DNA from: JAHEZL01 sp046074525
GTDB taxonomy: Bacteria > Bacteroidota > Bacteroidia > Flavobacteriales_C > GCA-002722245
Reading direction: 5' to 3'
Assembly: GCA_046074525.1 (NCBI GenBank)
Contig: JBJTOK010000043.1
Span: 198,842 to 262,841, forward strand
DNA: 64,000 nucleotides
Shown: in pieces, positions 8,528 to 17,928 of the stretch
Layout of the letters: each line of letters opens with the position of its first letter
Numbering within the stretch: position 1 is the first letter of the stretch
The notes under the pieces: model-generated
What the model was told of the DNA's origin: nothing
Databases searched by the model: none
What the model saw: only the letters and a program-made list of their open reading frames with translations
Made by a program: the position numbers and the translations under genes

Positions 8528-8896
8528 GTGAGAAAAGTTATTTCCATAGCACTTTTGTTTTCACTGCTTTTGCAAATCGGCATGAAGCCGTATTTGCTGA
8601 CTAAATTTTATATTCTTCGCGCAGAAATAACACAGACTTACTGTGAAAACAAAAGCAAGCCCTCCATGCATTGTGATGGTAAATGCTATTTGAAAAAGCA
8701 AATGAAAAAGGAGGAAAAGAAACAATATCCGTTTTCTTTACTTAAAGAGAAAACAGAATATGTGGTTTCGGCTTTGCCAATGATGCAAAGCACAGAGCCT
8801 TCTTTTCAAAAAAATAAGACAGTTTATTTTTTGCACAAGCATTATTTTACACTTTCGGAAATACCTCACCCACCTCCTGAAAAGTTATTTGCATAG
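8528..8896 (+). CDS. Small Cys-rich membrane-anchored protein (YCENK...HCDGKC family), copy 2
   Basis: A 122-residue paralogue of the protein at 5896. It has the same order: hydrophobic N-terminus, then YCENK-(5)-MHCDGKC with C39, C49 and C53, a 'YLKKQMKKEEKK' Lys block and a Pro-rich tail. The start is GTG, one base after the stop of the cytochrome gene, so it closes the operon. The two copies differ outside the core block, which points to an older duplication. Function is unknown; conservation of three Cys and one His implies metal or haem ligation, or a disulfide. Confidence 0.75.
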   Translation: MRKVISIALLFSLLLQIGMKPYLLTKFYILRAEITQTYCENKSKPSMHCDGKCYLKKQMKKEEKKQYPFSLLKEKTEYVVSALPMMQSTEPSFQKNKTVYFLHKHYFTLSEIPHPPPEKLFA

Positions 8897-8901
8897 TAGA
8901 G

Positions 8902-8927
8902 ATTGCAAGCATTGCGGCTCTAAGTAA
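8902..8927. repeat. Degenerate copy of the AGCCGCAATGC palindromic repeat
   Basis: GCAAGCATTGCGGCT at 8905-8919 matches the right hairpin arm of the composite repeats at 48.5 and 62.6 kb, and the following bases (TCTAAGTAAA) resemble their flank. The left arm is decayed. It lies in the gap between the metal operon and the next T9SS gene. Confidence 0.6.
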
Positions 8928-8965
8928 AAAGAACAGAAAATAAAATATTTTATAAAACATCAACA

Positions 8966-11539
8966 ATGAAAAACATTATACAAAAGCTGTTATTTACAGC
9001 AACATTTATGCTTTTTGCCAGCATGAGTGCCTTTGCCCATTTTGGCCAAAGAGGTCCGCTTGGAGGTACTCCAACTTCAGGATACGCCTATGATACCCTT
9101 GTATGCATAGGTACAGCTGAGGGGGGTATTTTTTTCAGCACCAACTCTAATAATACTGCCTGGTCGGTAAAACCGGTAGGTTTACACAGCGGAAAAATCA
9201 CAGCCATTACCCATACCGGAAAATATCTTTTTACCGGAACGGCTGAAACAGGAGTATATCGCTATACCGGATTTGTGGGTAGCGACCGCTACTGGGAAAA
9301 AGTAAGCAGTGGCCTTAGCAACACTAAAATCAAATCGCTGGCCGCGATTGACTCTATCATTGTGCTGGCAGGTACTGACGGCGGCGGATTGTTTAAAACC
9401 ACCAACAAAGGCTTAAGCTGGACTGCTGTAAGCAGCGTGTCGTTGAACAACAAAGTGATTACTTCAATTGTAAATGCAGGCGCACGACTCATCCTTTCAA
9501 CACAGGATGGCGGCGTGTTTTTCTCTGATGACAAAGGAGACAGCTGGCAAAGCTTCAATGACGTGAACACCGCTGGTGTTAACGGAACAAATATGTTGTC
9601 GTACAATGCTACTTCGGACGAACTCCTTGTACTAAACAATAATGGTTTGTTTGTTGCCGCAAGTGCAAGCACTGTCAACACAGCCAGCTATACTGCAGTA
9701 ACAGCTCCTGCGTCTGCTGTTATCAAAGACATGGATAACAACGGCACTACCTGGATCCTCGCTACCGATAAAGGAGTGTATACTTCTGCTACAGGAGTTA
9801 TCAGCTTCTCGGCTCAAAACACGGGTTTGTCAGGCACCAATGTAAATGTGGTGGTGGCTTTTAAACTTAAATCGCGTTTTATCGCGGGGGTTGATCACGG
9901 AACAATGTATAAATCGGCCGACAACAGCATCAGCTGGAGCGCGGTAAACACCGGGTTCAACAACCTGGCTACTTACGCGATGTTTACCAACGGAGTAAAT
10001 TTTGTGGTGGCTGCCACCGAAAGAGGGGTACACGTGAGTACCGACCTGGGTGCCAATTACAAAATTTTAAATAAAGGATTGAGCGACAGCTTGAATGTAC
10101 AGGATTTGCACCTGTTCAACACCCAATTGTTTGCCGCCACCAAAAACGGAGGTGTTTTCGTGAGCAATGATACCGCTAAGAACTGGGCAGGGTTTAATTC
10201 CGGGTTGGCAAACCTGAACGTAAAAAGGATTCTGGCATCCGACAACTACCTTTATGCCATTACCGCTTCTGGTGAAGTATACCAGAATAACCTCATTACC
10301 GGATGGCTGCAAATTCAAAACGGACTGCCGCAAAATGCAAAAGCAACCTCGCTGGCCTTTTATGAAGGGAAAATTCTTTTGGGAACCGATGGAGATGGAG
10401 TGTTTACAGCAGATGAAGCTTTTGGCGGCTGGACAGCCATCAATACCGGCCTGACCAACAAGAAGGTAACAGCCGTTACAACGCTGGTAAGGGCTGGCGG
10501 AACCAAGTTGTTTGCTGGAACCGATGGCAATGGGGTATTTGTAGCAAATGCCGCTTTAGCCACATGGACGGCTACTTCGGCCACTTCTATTTCGCATACT
10601 TCCATGATAGGACTCGATGGAACTAAAATTGAAGCCATGGCTACTTATGGCGGATATGTATTTGCAAGTTACCAGGGCGGATTACTGGCTACCAAAGATT
10701 TTGGTCAAACCTGGGTTGCCGGTGGTAACCAGTTCAACCTGCCAAGCTATACACATGTGAAAAAGATTTCATGTGTAACTACTCGTGTATATGTGGTAAC
10801 CGATAACAACGGTTTATATTCCAATGGTTTATCCGAACTCGAACTGGCTCCTGTTCTTACTGCGTCACAAAACAATATTTGTCATGCAGCTTGCAATGCA
10901 AGCGCAACAGTAAGCGCAGTTGCAGGGAGCGGTACCTACACTTACCTGTGGAGCAACAACGCTACATCGGCTTCTGTAAGCGGGTTGTGTGCAGGGAAAT
11001 ATTATGTTACTGTTACTGCCGGAGCAGTTAGTGTTACCGACAGCGTAATCATCAGTGAACCATCGGCCCTCAGTGTGGTAACTTCATCGAAGGCCAGCTC
11101 AGGCAGCAACGGAGAAGCTTCTGTGGTAGTTTCAGGAGGTACGGCACCTTACACCTACGCCTGGAGCAACAGCAAAGACAGCGCAGCCATTGCTGACCTT
11201 GCACCAGGGAAATACGATGTTACCATTAGTGATTCAAGCGGCTGTACATTGGACACCAGCGTAACCGTAGCGTCTTCCATCGGAATTGTTGAGCAGGAAA
11301 GCAATTTGCTTAAGCTGTTCCCGAATCCATCCAACGGTAAAGTGGTAGTGGATTTTTCGGCTATCGAAGGCGCAGTTCAAAGCATTGCTGTGTATGATGT
11401 TTCGGGCAGATTGCTGCAAAACCATTTTGCTGTACAGGGCAGTTCATTTGCCTTGGATATGAGTGGTACCGCAGGGGTTTACTTTGTCAGGGTAAGCACC
11501 AAAGATTCTGCGGTTATTTCTAAAATAATTGTGAAGTAG
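8966..11539 (+). CDS. T9SS-secreted beta-propeller protein with SprB-like repeats
   Basis: An 857-residue protein with a signal peptide ending near SMSAFA (about 24). Residues about 30-620 form BNR/WD-like propeller blades of the kind 'GGLFKTTNKGLSW' and 'GGVFVSNDTAKNW'. Two SprB-type repeats follow (about 635-705 and 710-770, each with a Gly-x-Tyr-Thr-Tyr-x-Trp-Ser core), then a T9SS type A sorting domain starting near 'LFPNPSNGK'. It is therefore exported through T9SS and anchored or released at the surface. The SprB repeats recall gliding adhesin modules, but a gliding role is not shown. A strong terminator follows. Confidence 0.88.
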   Translation: MKNIIQKLLFTATFMLFASMSAFAHFGQRGPLGGTPTSGYAYDTLVCIGTAEGGIFFSTNSNNTAWSVKPVGLHSGKITAITHTGKYLFTGTAETGVYRYTGFVGSDRYWEKVSSGLSNTKIKSLAAIDSIIVLAGTDGGGLFKTTNKGLSWTAVSSVSLNNKVITSIVNAGARLILSTQDGGVFFSDDKGDSWQSFNDVNTAGVNGTNMLSYNATSDELLVLNNNGLFVAASASTVNTASYTAVTAPASAVIKDMDNNGTTWILATDKGVYTSATGVISFSAQNTGLSGTNVNVVVAFKLKSRFIAGVDHGTMYKSADNSISWSAVNTGFNNLATYAMFTNGVNFVVAATERGVHVSTDLGANYKILNKGLSDSLNVQDLHLFNTQLFAATKNGGVFVSNDTAKNWAGFNSGLANLNVKRILASDNYLYAITASGEVYQNNLITGWLQIQNGLPQNAKATSLAFYEGKILLGTDGDGVFTADEAFGGWTAINTGLTNKKVTAVTTLVRAGGTKLFAGTDGNGVFVANAALATWTATSATSISHTSMIGLDGTKIEAMATYGGYVFASYQGGLLATKDFGQTWVAGGNQFNLPSYTHVKKISCVTTRVYVVTDNNGLYSNGLSELELAPVLTASQNNICHAACNASATVSAVAGSGTYTYLWSNNATSASVSGLCAGKYYVTVTAGAVSVTDSVIISEPSALSVVTSSKASSGSNGEASVVVSGGTAPYTYAWSNSKDSAAIADLAPGKYDVTISDSSGCTLDTSVTVASSIGIVEQESNLLKLFPNPSNGKVVVDFSAIEGAVQSIAVYDVSGRLLQNHFAVQGSSFALDMSGTAGVYFVRVSTKDSAVISKIIVK

Positions 11540-11550
11540 TTACTATCAGG

Positions 11551-11581
11551 GGGGAGGGATATGAATATCTCTCCCCTTTTT
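11551..11581 (+). terminator. Intrinsic terminator after the SprB-repeat gene
   Basis: A 12-bp stem with one G-T pair (11551-11562 with 11565-11576, loop GA) is followed directly by a T run. Confidence 0.85.
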
Positions 11582-11593
11582 AAATAAAACAGT

Positions 11594-11770
11594 ATGATTT
11601 TACTATATCTATTTACGCTGGCAATGGTCATCATTGCCTTAGGCAAGATGCGAAAAACCTGGTATTACATGGCTAAAATGGAGGACAAAACACCTCCTTT
11701 GTGGGTGCGTGCCACAGGAAAAATGGTGTGGTTTATCACCGCAGTTTTTTCGTTGGAGATTTTTGATTGA
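11594..11770 (+). CDS. 58-residue small membrane protein
   Basis: ATG at 11594 opens a 58-codon frame ending TGA at 11770. The product begins MILLYLFTLAMVIIALGK, a membrane helix, followed by a basic/aromatic patch (MRKTWYYMAK) and a second hydrophobic stretch MVWFITAVFSLEIF. It is below the usual size for gene callers. It starts 13 bases after a strong terminator, so it needs its own promoter or read-through; none is obvious. Function is unknown. Confidence 0.5.
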   Translation: MILLYLFTLAMVIIALGKMRKTWYYMAKMEDKTPPLWVRATGKMVWFITAVFSLEIFD

Positions 11771-11826
11771 AACAGCAACGGAAAATCTTTTTTAACCGGT
11801 GAAAAAGAAGTAATTTTCTCATCGGT

Positions 11827-12453
11827 ATGGTAATAGATTTTCTACAGGAAAAGGAGATTTTTACACCCTTTCTCCAGAAGGGGGAGCGTCTTTTGTGGAT
11901 CGGTGTGCCCAGGAAGGGCATTGTTTTTTCACGTTTCGATTTTTTCCTGATTCCCTTCAGTATAATTTGGTTTGGTTTTTCCTTGTTTTGGGAAACCCTT
12001 GCCCTGTGGGGACTTTCAGAATCGGATGAAGTTTTGGCCTGGATTTTCCCTGTTGTGGGCTTGCCTTTTGTATTGTTTGGCTATTTCCTGTGCATTGGTC
12101 GTTTTACCGCAGCAGCACGCCGCCGTAAGAAAACCATTTATGCATTCAGTGATCAGCGTGTATTTATCAAAATTGGAGATGTTGCGCCAGGTTTCCTTTA
12201 TTTGAAAGAGGTTCCGGGTGTGGAGCTGAAAGGAAAAAATGATGGTTCTGGCAGTATTCGACTTACGCCCATGAATGATTTTTTTGCCGATTTAAAGGAC
12301 GAGAAAAAATTTGAAACCTATATGAAAGCTGCTGGTTTTGCGTTTGAAGAAATTCCGGAGGCAAGAAAAGTGCAGGAGCAATTGAGTAAATTAGTGGAAC
12401 AGGCAAAAGAGAATGATAAGCAAACACGATATACAAACCCGGACCGATATTGA
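11827..12453 (+). CDS. Membrane protein with bacterial PH-like domain
   Basis: A 208-residue protein with 'GERLLWIGVPRKG' near the N-terminus, two membrane helices (about 38-58 and 68-92), a basic loop ARRRKK and then strands such as 'IYAFSDQRVFIKIG', the arrangement of YdbS-like bacterial PH-domain membrane proteins. The C-terminal 40 residues are helical and charged. The last 41 bases overlap the truncated haemoglobin gene in another frame, so the two are probably coupled. The function of this group is not known. Confidence 0.65.
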   Translation: MVIDFLQEKEIFTPFLQKGERLLWIGVPRKGIVFSRFDFFLIPFSIIWFGFSLFWETLALWGLSESDEVLAWIFPVVGLPFVLFGYFLCIGRFTAAARRRKKTIYAFSDQRVFIKIGDVAPGFLYLKEVPGVELKGKNDGSGSIRLTPMNDFFADLKDEKKFETYMKAAGFAFEEIPEARKVQEQLSKLVEQAKENDKQTRYTNPDRY

Positions 12454-12793
12454 AAATCTCGTCAACACCTTTTACCGCAAGGTACAGCAGGATGATTTAA
12501 TCGCGCATTTTTTCAATGAAGTGGTGCAGCTCGATTGGAGCAAACACATTCCGGTGATGTATGATTTTTGGGAATCTATTTTGCTGGACAAGCATAATTA
12601 CAAGGGAAATCCGATGCCCGCCCATGTTTCACTGAATGAAAAATCACCCATGAAAAAAGAGCATTTTGATCGCTGGGTGCTTTTGTTTACTGCTACTGTT
12701 GATCAATTATTTACTGGCGAAAAAGCGGATCGGGCCAAGACCCGGGCACTTTCTATCGCTACAGTAATGCAGATTAAAATTCACAAAGCATAA
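12413..12793 (+). CDS. Group III truncated haemoglobin
   Basis: A 126-residue globin with the group III signature HFDRW at 84-88, giving the proximal haem His (H84) and the G8 Trp (W88), plus FY at 20-21 at the B9-B10 position and a His-rich E region (HIPVMYDFW). Group III trHbs bind O2 or NO and are linked to respiration under low oxygen and nitrosative stress. The ATG at 12413 lies inside the preceding gene. It is the only gene here with a clear redox-gas role. Confidence 0.9.
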   Translation: MISKHDIQTRTDIENLVNTFYRKVQQDDLIAHFFNEVVQLDWSKHIPVMYDFWESILLDKHNYKGNPMPAHVSLNEKSPMKKEHFDRWVLLFTATVDQLFTGEKADRAKTRALSIATVMQIKIHKA

Positions 12794-12830
12794 GGTTACT
12801 TTTTCTTTCTTTGCAGAATCAACTACAAAA

Positions 12831-13481
12831 ATGAGGACATTTTTAAAATACCTGTTGCGCGCGTTTTTGGCGGTGTTAGGCGTGATTGCGCTGTACTTTA
12901 TTGTGGCCTTTATTTTAATGCTGATTCCAAGTTCCGGAGAAGAAACCGCAGATGAAAAAAACCACACTTTTTATGTGCAATCCAACGGTACGCATCTCGA
13001 TATCGTGTTGCCTACAGAGGCGATAGATTCTGACTTTCGCGAACAACTGCATCTTCCCGGCAATGCTAAATTTGTTTCCTTCGGCTGGGGCAACAAAGAG
13101 TTTTATTTCAATGTTCCGGAGTGGAAGGATTTGACTTTCGGCTTGGCTTTCAGGGCCTTGTTCTTCCGCCTGGAATCGGCCATGCACGTGAATTATTACA
13201 AATTTGAAAAAGAGAAATGGAAGAAGATAGTGGTAGCGGAAAATCAAATGGCGAAGCTCAATAAATTCATCCGCTCTTCTTTTGTGCAGAAGGACAAAAA
13301 AATAATTCCCTGCTTGTGTCCGGGACATTCCGATACCGATTGTTTTTACGATGCGCAGGGAAGATATTCTTGTGTAAATACCTGTAATGTTTGGGTGGGC
13401 GATGCGCTGAAAGCCGCATCGGTGAAGACATCGGTGTGGTCGCCTTTGCATTGGGGAGTGTTACATCATTTGGAGGAGTAA
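12831..13481 (+). CDS. DUF2459 (TIGR02117-type) family protein
   Basis: A 216-residue protein anchored by one N-terminal membrane helix (about 8-34) with a periplasmic domain that follows DUF2459: 'FYVQSNGTHLDIVLP', 'SFGWGNKEFYFNVPEW', an 'MHVNYY' segment and the C-terminal 'NTCNVWVGDALK'. The conserved Cys, His and Asn in these blocks suggest a hydrolase or transferase active site, but no activity is established for the family. It stands 37 bases after the haemoglobin gene and is convergent with the MORN-repeat gene. Confidence 0.8.
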   Translation: MRTFLKYLLRAFLAVLGVIALYFIVAFILMLIPSSGEETADEKNHTFYVQSNGTHLDIVLPTEAIDSDFREQLHLPGNAKFVSFGWGNKEFYFNVPEWKDLTFGLAFRALFFRLESAMHVNYYKFEKEKWKKIVVAENQMAKLNKFIRSSFVQKDKKIIPCLCPGHSDTDCFYDAQGRYSCVNTCNVWVGDALKAASVKTSVWSPLHWGVLHHLEE

Positions 13482-13521
13482 TGATTGGTAAAATTAGGGC
13501 GGTAGGTCCTTTCCGGATGTT

Positions 13522-16500
13522 TTATTTTTTCAAATGATACAAATACAACCCGGTACCACTCGTCCCCACCAACAATGTTTGCTGATCAAGAAAATTCAGG
13601 CACATGATCCACGGATTGATATTGTTTTTTATTTCCGTCCAGAGATTATTTTCATTCAATAGGAACATCCCATGCGCTTGTCCGATAGTGATTACACCGC
13701 AAGCCGGCAAATAATCAAAACCAGTTCCCGCATAAATTTTTCCATCGTCGCTGAGGGCAATGGAAACAAGGCCTCGCAATTCTTCTGTCCGTTGAATTTC
13801 TGCCCCCTTTTCTTTAGAATAATGCAAAAGCATATCTCCGCGCAAAGCATAAATCATTTCGCCTTTATTGTTGAAGGAAATCAGATTGTGGCCTGGAAGG
13901 AGGGCAGATTTTTCCTCGAAAACAGGGATGGTGCTAACTGATAAATTCACAATCTTTTCTCCATCGAAGAACCAGCTTTCTCCTGTTGGCGATGTTTTGA
14001 GCATGCTTTTCCAATACGCAATTCCCCCTTTTAAGATCACTTTGGTGAAATTCTGATTCTCAAAATGAAAGATGGCATAAGAGCCATTGGATTCGTCTTC
14101 TGTATCATTTGCTTGCGGACCGAGGATAAAAAAATCATTTTCGGATTTTCCGCTGAAACTCATGACAGTACTTACAGGCCAATTTTTTCCAGAGAAAAGT
14201 TCTACCTCGTTGCTGGCCTTAATTTTCCATACTTTCCCCCAAGAGCAGAAAAAAATATCATCGCCCATCATCGTTAATCCTGAGGTGGTTTGCAGTTTTT
14301 CGGATTTCTTGTGTGCTATGAAATCAAAAACCAGAACCCACTGATTCTTACTGTATTTCCAAATATCACCCAATCCGGCAACGGCCCAGATATTTTGTTT
14401 TTTATCCCTGATGACTTCGCGGATATCGGTAGCATTTAATCCTTTTGTTGCTTTGGAAAACAATGAGTCTTTCTGCCAGTAGTAAAGGCCCGTTTTGCCA
14501 TAAAACACGCCTGTGCTGTCGCTTTCAGGAACGTAGTTTCCGCCAGGCTGTACAAGGGCATAAGGCAGCACCAGTGACGAATCTTTATACTTCAAAGCCT
14601 CGGCATAACTTGTGCTTCCAGTGTATTTTTCCATAAAGCGGTTCGCGTGGTCCCAGTAAAACATATTGTATTCCGCTTTAAGGGTATCGATAGCAAAAGG
14701 AATTTTCGCGCTTTTTTCTTTTGTAGCGTTATCAAGATTTTTAATGATATCGGGGAAACTCTCATCATTGGCGATAGGAGTCCATTTGTTTTTTCCCCAT
14801 TCGTAAATTTTTGAGGATTCTTCTTCCAGGATATCAGGAACAACAATGAATATTTTCCCTTTGTATTCGCCTATGCGCTCAACGTGTACCGGACCGATGC
14901 CTTTGTTTTTAGCCGTCCAAGTTTTCCCCTTGTCGGTAGAAAAATACACGCCACCGCTTGATCCTGTGCCGAGCCAGTAATTCTTACTTTCATCGATGTA
15001 AAACGAAGTGGCGTCGCAGCCTTCCAGCGGGAGAGCTACCCATTTTCCCAATCGCAGCCTTAAGTGACTTTCTTTTTTCGGTTTGTTCATTTCGTAATAT
15101 TCGCGCTTTATTTCTTTCCCATTCTGATCGTAATAGGCTTGCCAGCCATCTTTTGGATAAGCTGCAGAGACAGGGATTTCATAGTAATCCGTTTGGTACA
15201 GGTAATTGTAATAAACTTCCTGATTGCTATAATTTCCGGAGGAAATTCTTATTCCGTTTTTATTGAAGACATCTACTGTTAATGCCGTGTCGTTGAAATT
15301 GCGCACTTCCTGTATGGCGCCGTTTTCATAGTACAAAACATGTTTTCCTATGGCAATGTTGCTGGATCGTGTTCCTAAGAATTTACCTTCAAATTTCAAT
15401 TGGCCCGAAGGATACCAGCTTCTTACTCCTTCTTTTTCTTGCGAGGCAAAAATGTCGTTTTCAAAGTATTCGGTTTTGGGAGATCCGTTGGGGTAGTATA
15501 CTGAGATTTTACCGTAAGGAGAATAATATTTTTTATTTCCATAGTACACGCCGTTGGGTTCTTCAAAATAAAGTGTTTTTTCACCACTCAGGCTATCTGT
15601 TTTTACAAAGCGGAAATCGCTGTTCAGTTTTATTTTATAGGCAATGCGTACAGCGTCTTTTTCATCACTGCTCCAGAAATAATAAGTAGAATCCAGTTTA
15701 GCGCGATGATTGAAAAGAGTAACAATAGAGTTGCCTTCCTTTATTTTTTCTTCTCCGTATTTCAGTGGTTCAAAATACTGGCATTTCATGACAAAAGAAT
15801 GCTGGTCGATGGACTGAAAAGTGGAGGCGCCGGGAATGCTATCTTCCCAGCAATCCTGACAATAATTGATGTAAACAGCGGAGTCGCTGCTGTGAAAAAT
15901 TTTTCCATCCGGTACGGTATGTCCAAAGACCGCTGAAGCATAATGAGAACGCACAGAGTTCCCTTCATAAATCTGCAAAAGACCAAGAGTTCGGGGTGAT
16001 TCTTTGTGAATGGGACCAAGAAGATCCCCTAAAACATATTCTTCTTTTCTGATGATTTTCCCTAAGGTATCATAATACGACCATTGGCCATCTTTGACAG
16101 AGAAATGCATATTTCCTTCATATAGTAAGTGCCCTTTTTCATCAAAGTTTTTTTGCCAGCCGTTTTCCCAACTCCATAAGTAAGTTCCTTTTGTAAATCC
16201 TCTTCCTTTGTAACTGGGACGGGTGAAAGGACCCATTAATATGCCGTTGTAATATGTTCTTTCGTCGTTTTCATTTTTGATAAAACTCCTTTTTCCGTTG
16301 TTAGTGCTGCAGGCTGTTATTTCACCTTTGTTGTTATAAGTCACTGAATTTTTGAGCACTCCTTTTTCGTAGCAGGCATAATATTGCAAGGCGCCATCAT
16401 CAAAGTAGGAAATGTCATAGCCGTCAAAAGGCTTTCCTTTCCGGAAAATCAGTTCCGACTCCGGTATTTCTTTACTGTTGAAATTTATTTTGTGGAAAAC

Positions 16501-17841
16501 AGCCGGATCATCAAGGCTTTGCAAAGGATTATAGGTAAAATCGGGCAGGTGTATTTTGGAGGGTCTTTCGGGAATGTAAACGCCATCGAGCATGTTTGGA
16601 CCAAATTTTCTGTAGTAGTGATGAGAGGTATAATAATCCCAATAGTGGTAAGGATCGTATTCAATGACTTGCTTTAATTTTCCGTTGAAGTACAGGCTGT
16701 CGTTTAAAACCGACCACACCAGCGAATCCTTATAGGAATGAATAATGCCATTATCAGAAATGGTGTCGTATTTAATGAAACGCAGGTGAGGTAAAGAATC
16801 TTTGGCGAGGTATTGAATGTAGTGTGTGCTTTTTTGCCGAACGCCGTTTTGGTAATAGTGCTGTGAGATAGGGCGGCCATTATTAAAAAGTCCGGTAAAG
16901 GAAATATTGTTCAATGAATCGTATTTTTTCCATGGTCCCTGTTGCAGGCCCTTATTGAAAAAACCACTCTCCAGTGTATCTCCTTTTTCGGTTGTTTTAA
17001 AATAAAAACCCTGAGCAGTATTATTGACGTAGGAAACTTCCTGTGTGCATATTTTCCCATCGGGAGAAAACCATGATTCTTTAAAACAGTTGTAATCGTT
17101 GGGTTTCCGATGGAAAATCAGCACTTCATTGCAATAGATTTTTACTTCCTCCATCTGCAGGTTTCTTTGGAAATATTTTTCCTGGCGGATCTTTGTATGT
17201 TCTGTACTGTCGTAATTGATTTCCCACGCTCTTGTTCTAAGATCGGGGTGAGCATAATAAAAATCTCTGTAGTCGAGTCCGCGATAATACATTTTAGTGA
17301 GTTCTAAATCAGCGAAATATTTTTTGGCGGTAATATTTCCTTCCGAGTCGTAATACGTCCATTCTCCATAAGGGATGAGGATGTATTCATCGGGGGTTGA
17401 GGAATATTGGCGCTGGGGAGTTACGATTACCATTGGAATGGCATTTCCTTCGTCGTCATAATCATACATGGTATCGGCCACAATGGTCTCTTTTAAAACA
17501 GTTAGTCTTCTTTTAAAAGCTGGAAATAAAGGCCCCTTTGCGTTTAGTTTTCCATTGGGAAAATACAATTCCGCCTTTCCCGAAGGCAGGGCTCCCGAGC
17601 TATCTATGATTTCTTCATCAGCACAATAAATCAAGTCAGCAGAAAAATCCCTTTTTACTTTTTTGCTGTCATCCAGGAAAAATTTGAGTCGCGTTTTTCC
17701 TTTGGCATCTTTTCCTTCGCAGGGGCCGGTTTTTAAGAGTTTGCCTTTAAAGCGGAAAGAAAATGTAGAGGGATCAAAATTCACTATCTGCTGTGCAAAG
17801 GCACACTGACTAAAGAGAAGAAGAGCAATCAGTTTTTTCAA
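13522..17841 (-). CDS. Secreted MORN-repeat/beta-propeller giant protein
   Basis: A 1439-residue protein with a signal peptide (QCAFAQQ, cut at about 17). Residues up to about 930 are a long array of MORN_2-type repeats, for example 'GEWTYYDSEGN', 'GPWKKYDSLNN' and 'GQWSYYDTLGK', many with Tyr-Tyr pairs. The last 500 residues are BNR/two-component-style propeller blades ('GGVYFSTDKGKTW', 'GLYYWQKDSLF'), ending 'LYLYHLKK'. No T9SS sorting domain is visible, so it may stay periplasmic or be exported otherwise. MORN arrays usually bind proteins or lipids; the function here is unknown. The gene is monocistronic. Confidence 0.82.
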   Translation of the reverse strand: MKKLIALLLFSQCAFAQQIVNFDPSTFSFRFKGKLLKTGPCEGKDAKGKTRLKFFLDDSKKVKRDFSADLIYCADEEIIDSSGALPSGKAELYFPNGKLNAKGPLFPAFKRRLTVLKETIVADTMYDYDDEGNAIPMVIVTPQRQYSSTPDEYILIPYGEWTYYDSEGNITAKKYFADLELTKMYYRGLDYRDFYYAHPDLRTRAWEINYDSTEHTKIRQEKYFQRNLQMEEVKIYCNEVLIFHRKPNDYNCFKESWFSPDGKICTQEVSYVNNTAQGFYFKTTEKGDTLESGFFNKGLQQGPWKKYDSLNNISFTGLFNNGRPISQHYYQNGVRQKSTHYIQYLAKDSLPHLRFIKYDTISDNGIIHSYKDSLVWSVLNDSLYFNGKLKQVIEYDPYHYWDYYTSHHYYRKFGPNMLDGVYIPERPSKIHLPDFTYNPLQSLDDPAVFHKINFNSKEIPESELIFRKGKPFDGYDISYFDDGALQYYACYEKGVLKNSVTYNNKGEITACSTNNGKRSFIKNENDERTYYNGILMGPFTRPSYKGRGFTKGTYLWSWENGWQKNFDEKGHLLYEGNMHFSVKDGQWSYYDTLGKIIRKEEYVLGDLLGPIHKESPRTLGLLQIYEGNSVRSHYASAVFGHTVPDGKIFHSSDSAVYINYCQDCWEDSIPGASTFQSIDQHSFVMKCQYFEPLKYGEEKIKEGNSIVTLFNHRAKLDSTYYFWSSDEKDAVRIAYKIKLNSDFRFVKTDSLSGEKTLYFEEPNGVYYGNKKYYSPYGKISVYYPNGSPKTEYFENDIFASQEKEGVRSWYPSGQLKFEGKFLGTRSSNIAIGKHVLYYENGAIQEVRNFNDTALTVDVFNKNGIRISSGNYSNQEVYYNYLYQTDYYEIPVSAAYPKDGWQAYYDQNGKEIKREYYEMNKPKKESHLRLRLGKWVALPLEGCDATSFYIDESKNYWLGTGSSGGVYFSTDKGKTWTAKNKGIGPVHVERIGEYKGKIFIVVPDILEEESSKIYEWGKNKWTPIANDESFPDIIKNLDNATKEKSAKIPFAIDTLKAEYNMFYWDHANRFMEKYTGSTSYAEALKYKDSSLVLPYALVQPGGNYVPESDSTGVFYGKTGLYYWQKDSLFSKATKGLNATDIREVIRDKKQNIWAVAGLGDIWKYSKNQWVLVFDFIAHKKSEKLQTTSGLTMMGDDIFFCSWGKVWKIKASNEVELFSGKNWPVSTVMSFSGKSENDFFILGPQANDTEDESNGSYAIFHFENQNFTKVILKGGIAYWKSMLKTSPTGESWFFDGEKIVNLSVSTIPVFEEKSALLPGHNLISFNNKGEMIYALRGDMLLHYSKEKGAEIQRTEELRGLVSIALSDDGKIYAGTGFDYLPACGVITIGQAHGMFLLNENNLWTEIKNNINPWIMCLNFLDQQTLLVGTSGTGLYLYHLKK

Positions 17842-17928
17842 AATCAGGGCTTTTATTTTCCTTAAGGCGTTTTTTTGAAAACGTTACAAAATTCAAACGA
17901 GCAATGATAAAACTGTTATCTTCATCAC

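Noticed and set aside
13522..17841. CRISPR-like repetition in the MORN gene
   Set aside because: The repetition is at protein level with varied DNA and no regular spacers; no CRISPR array was seen anywhere in the window.
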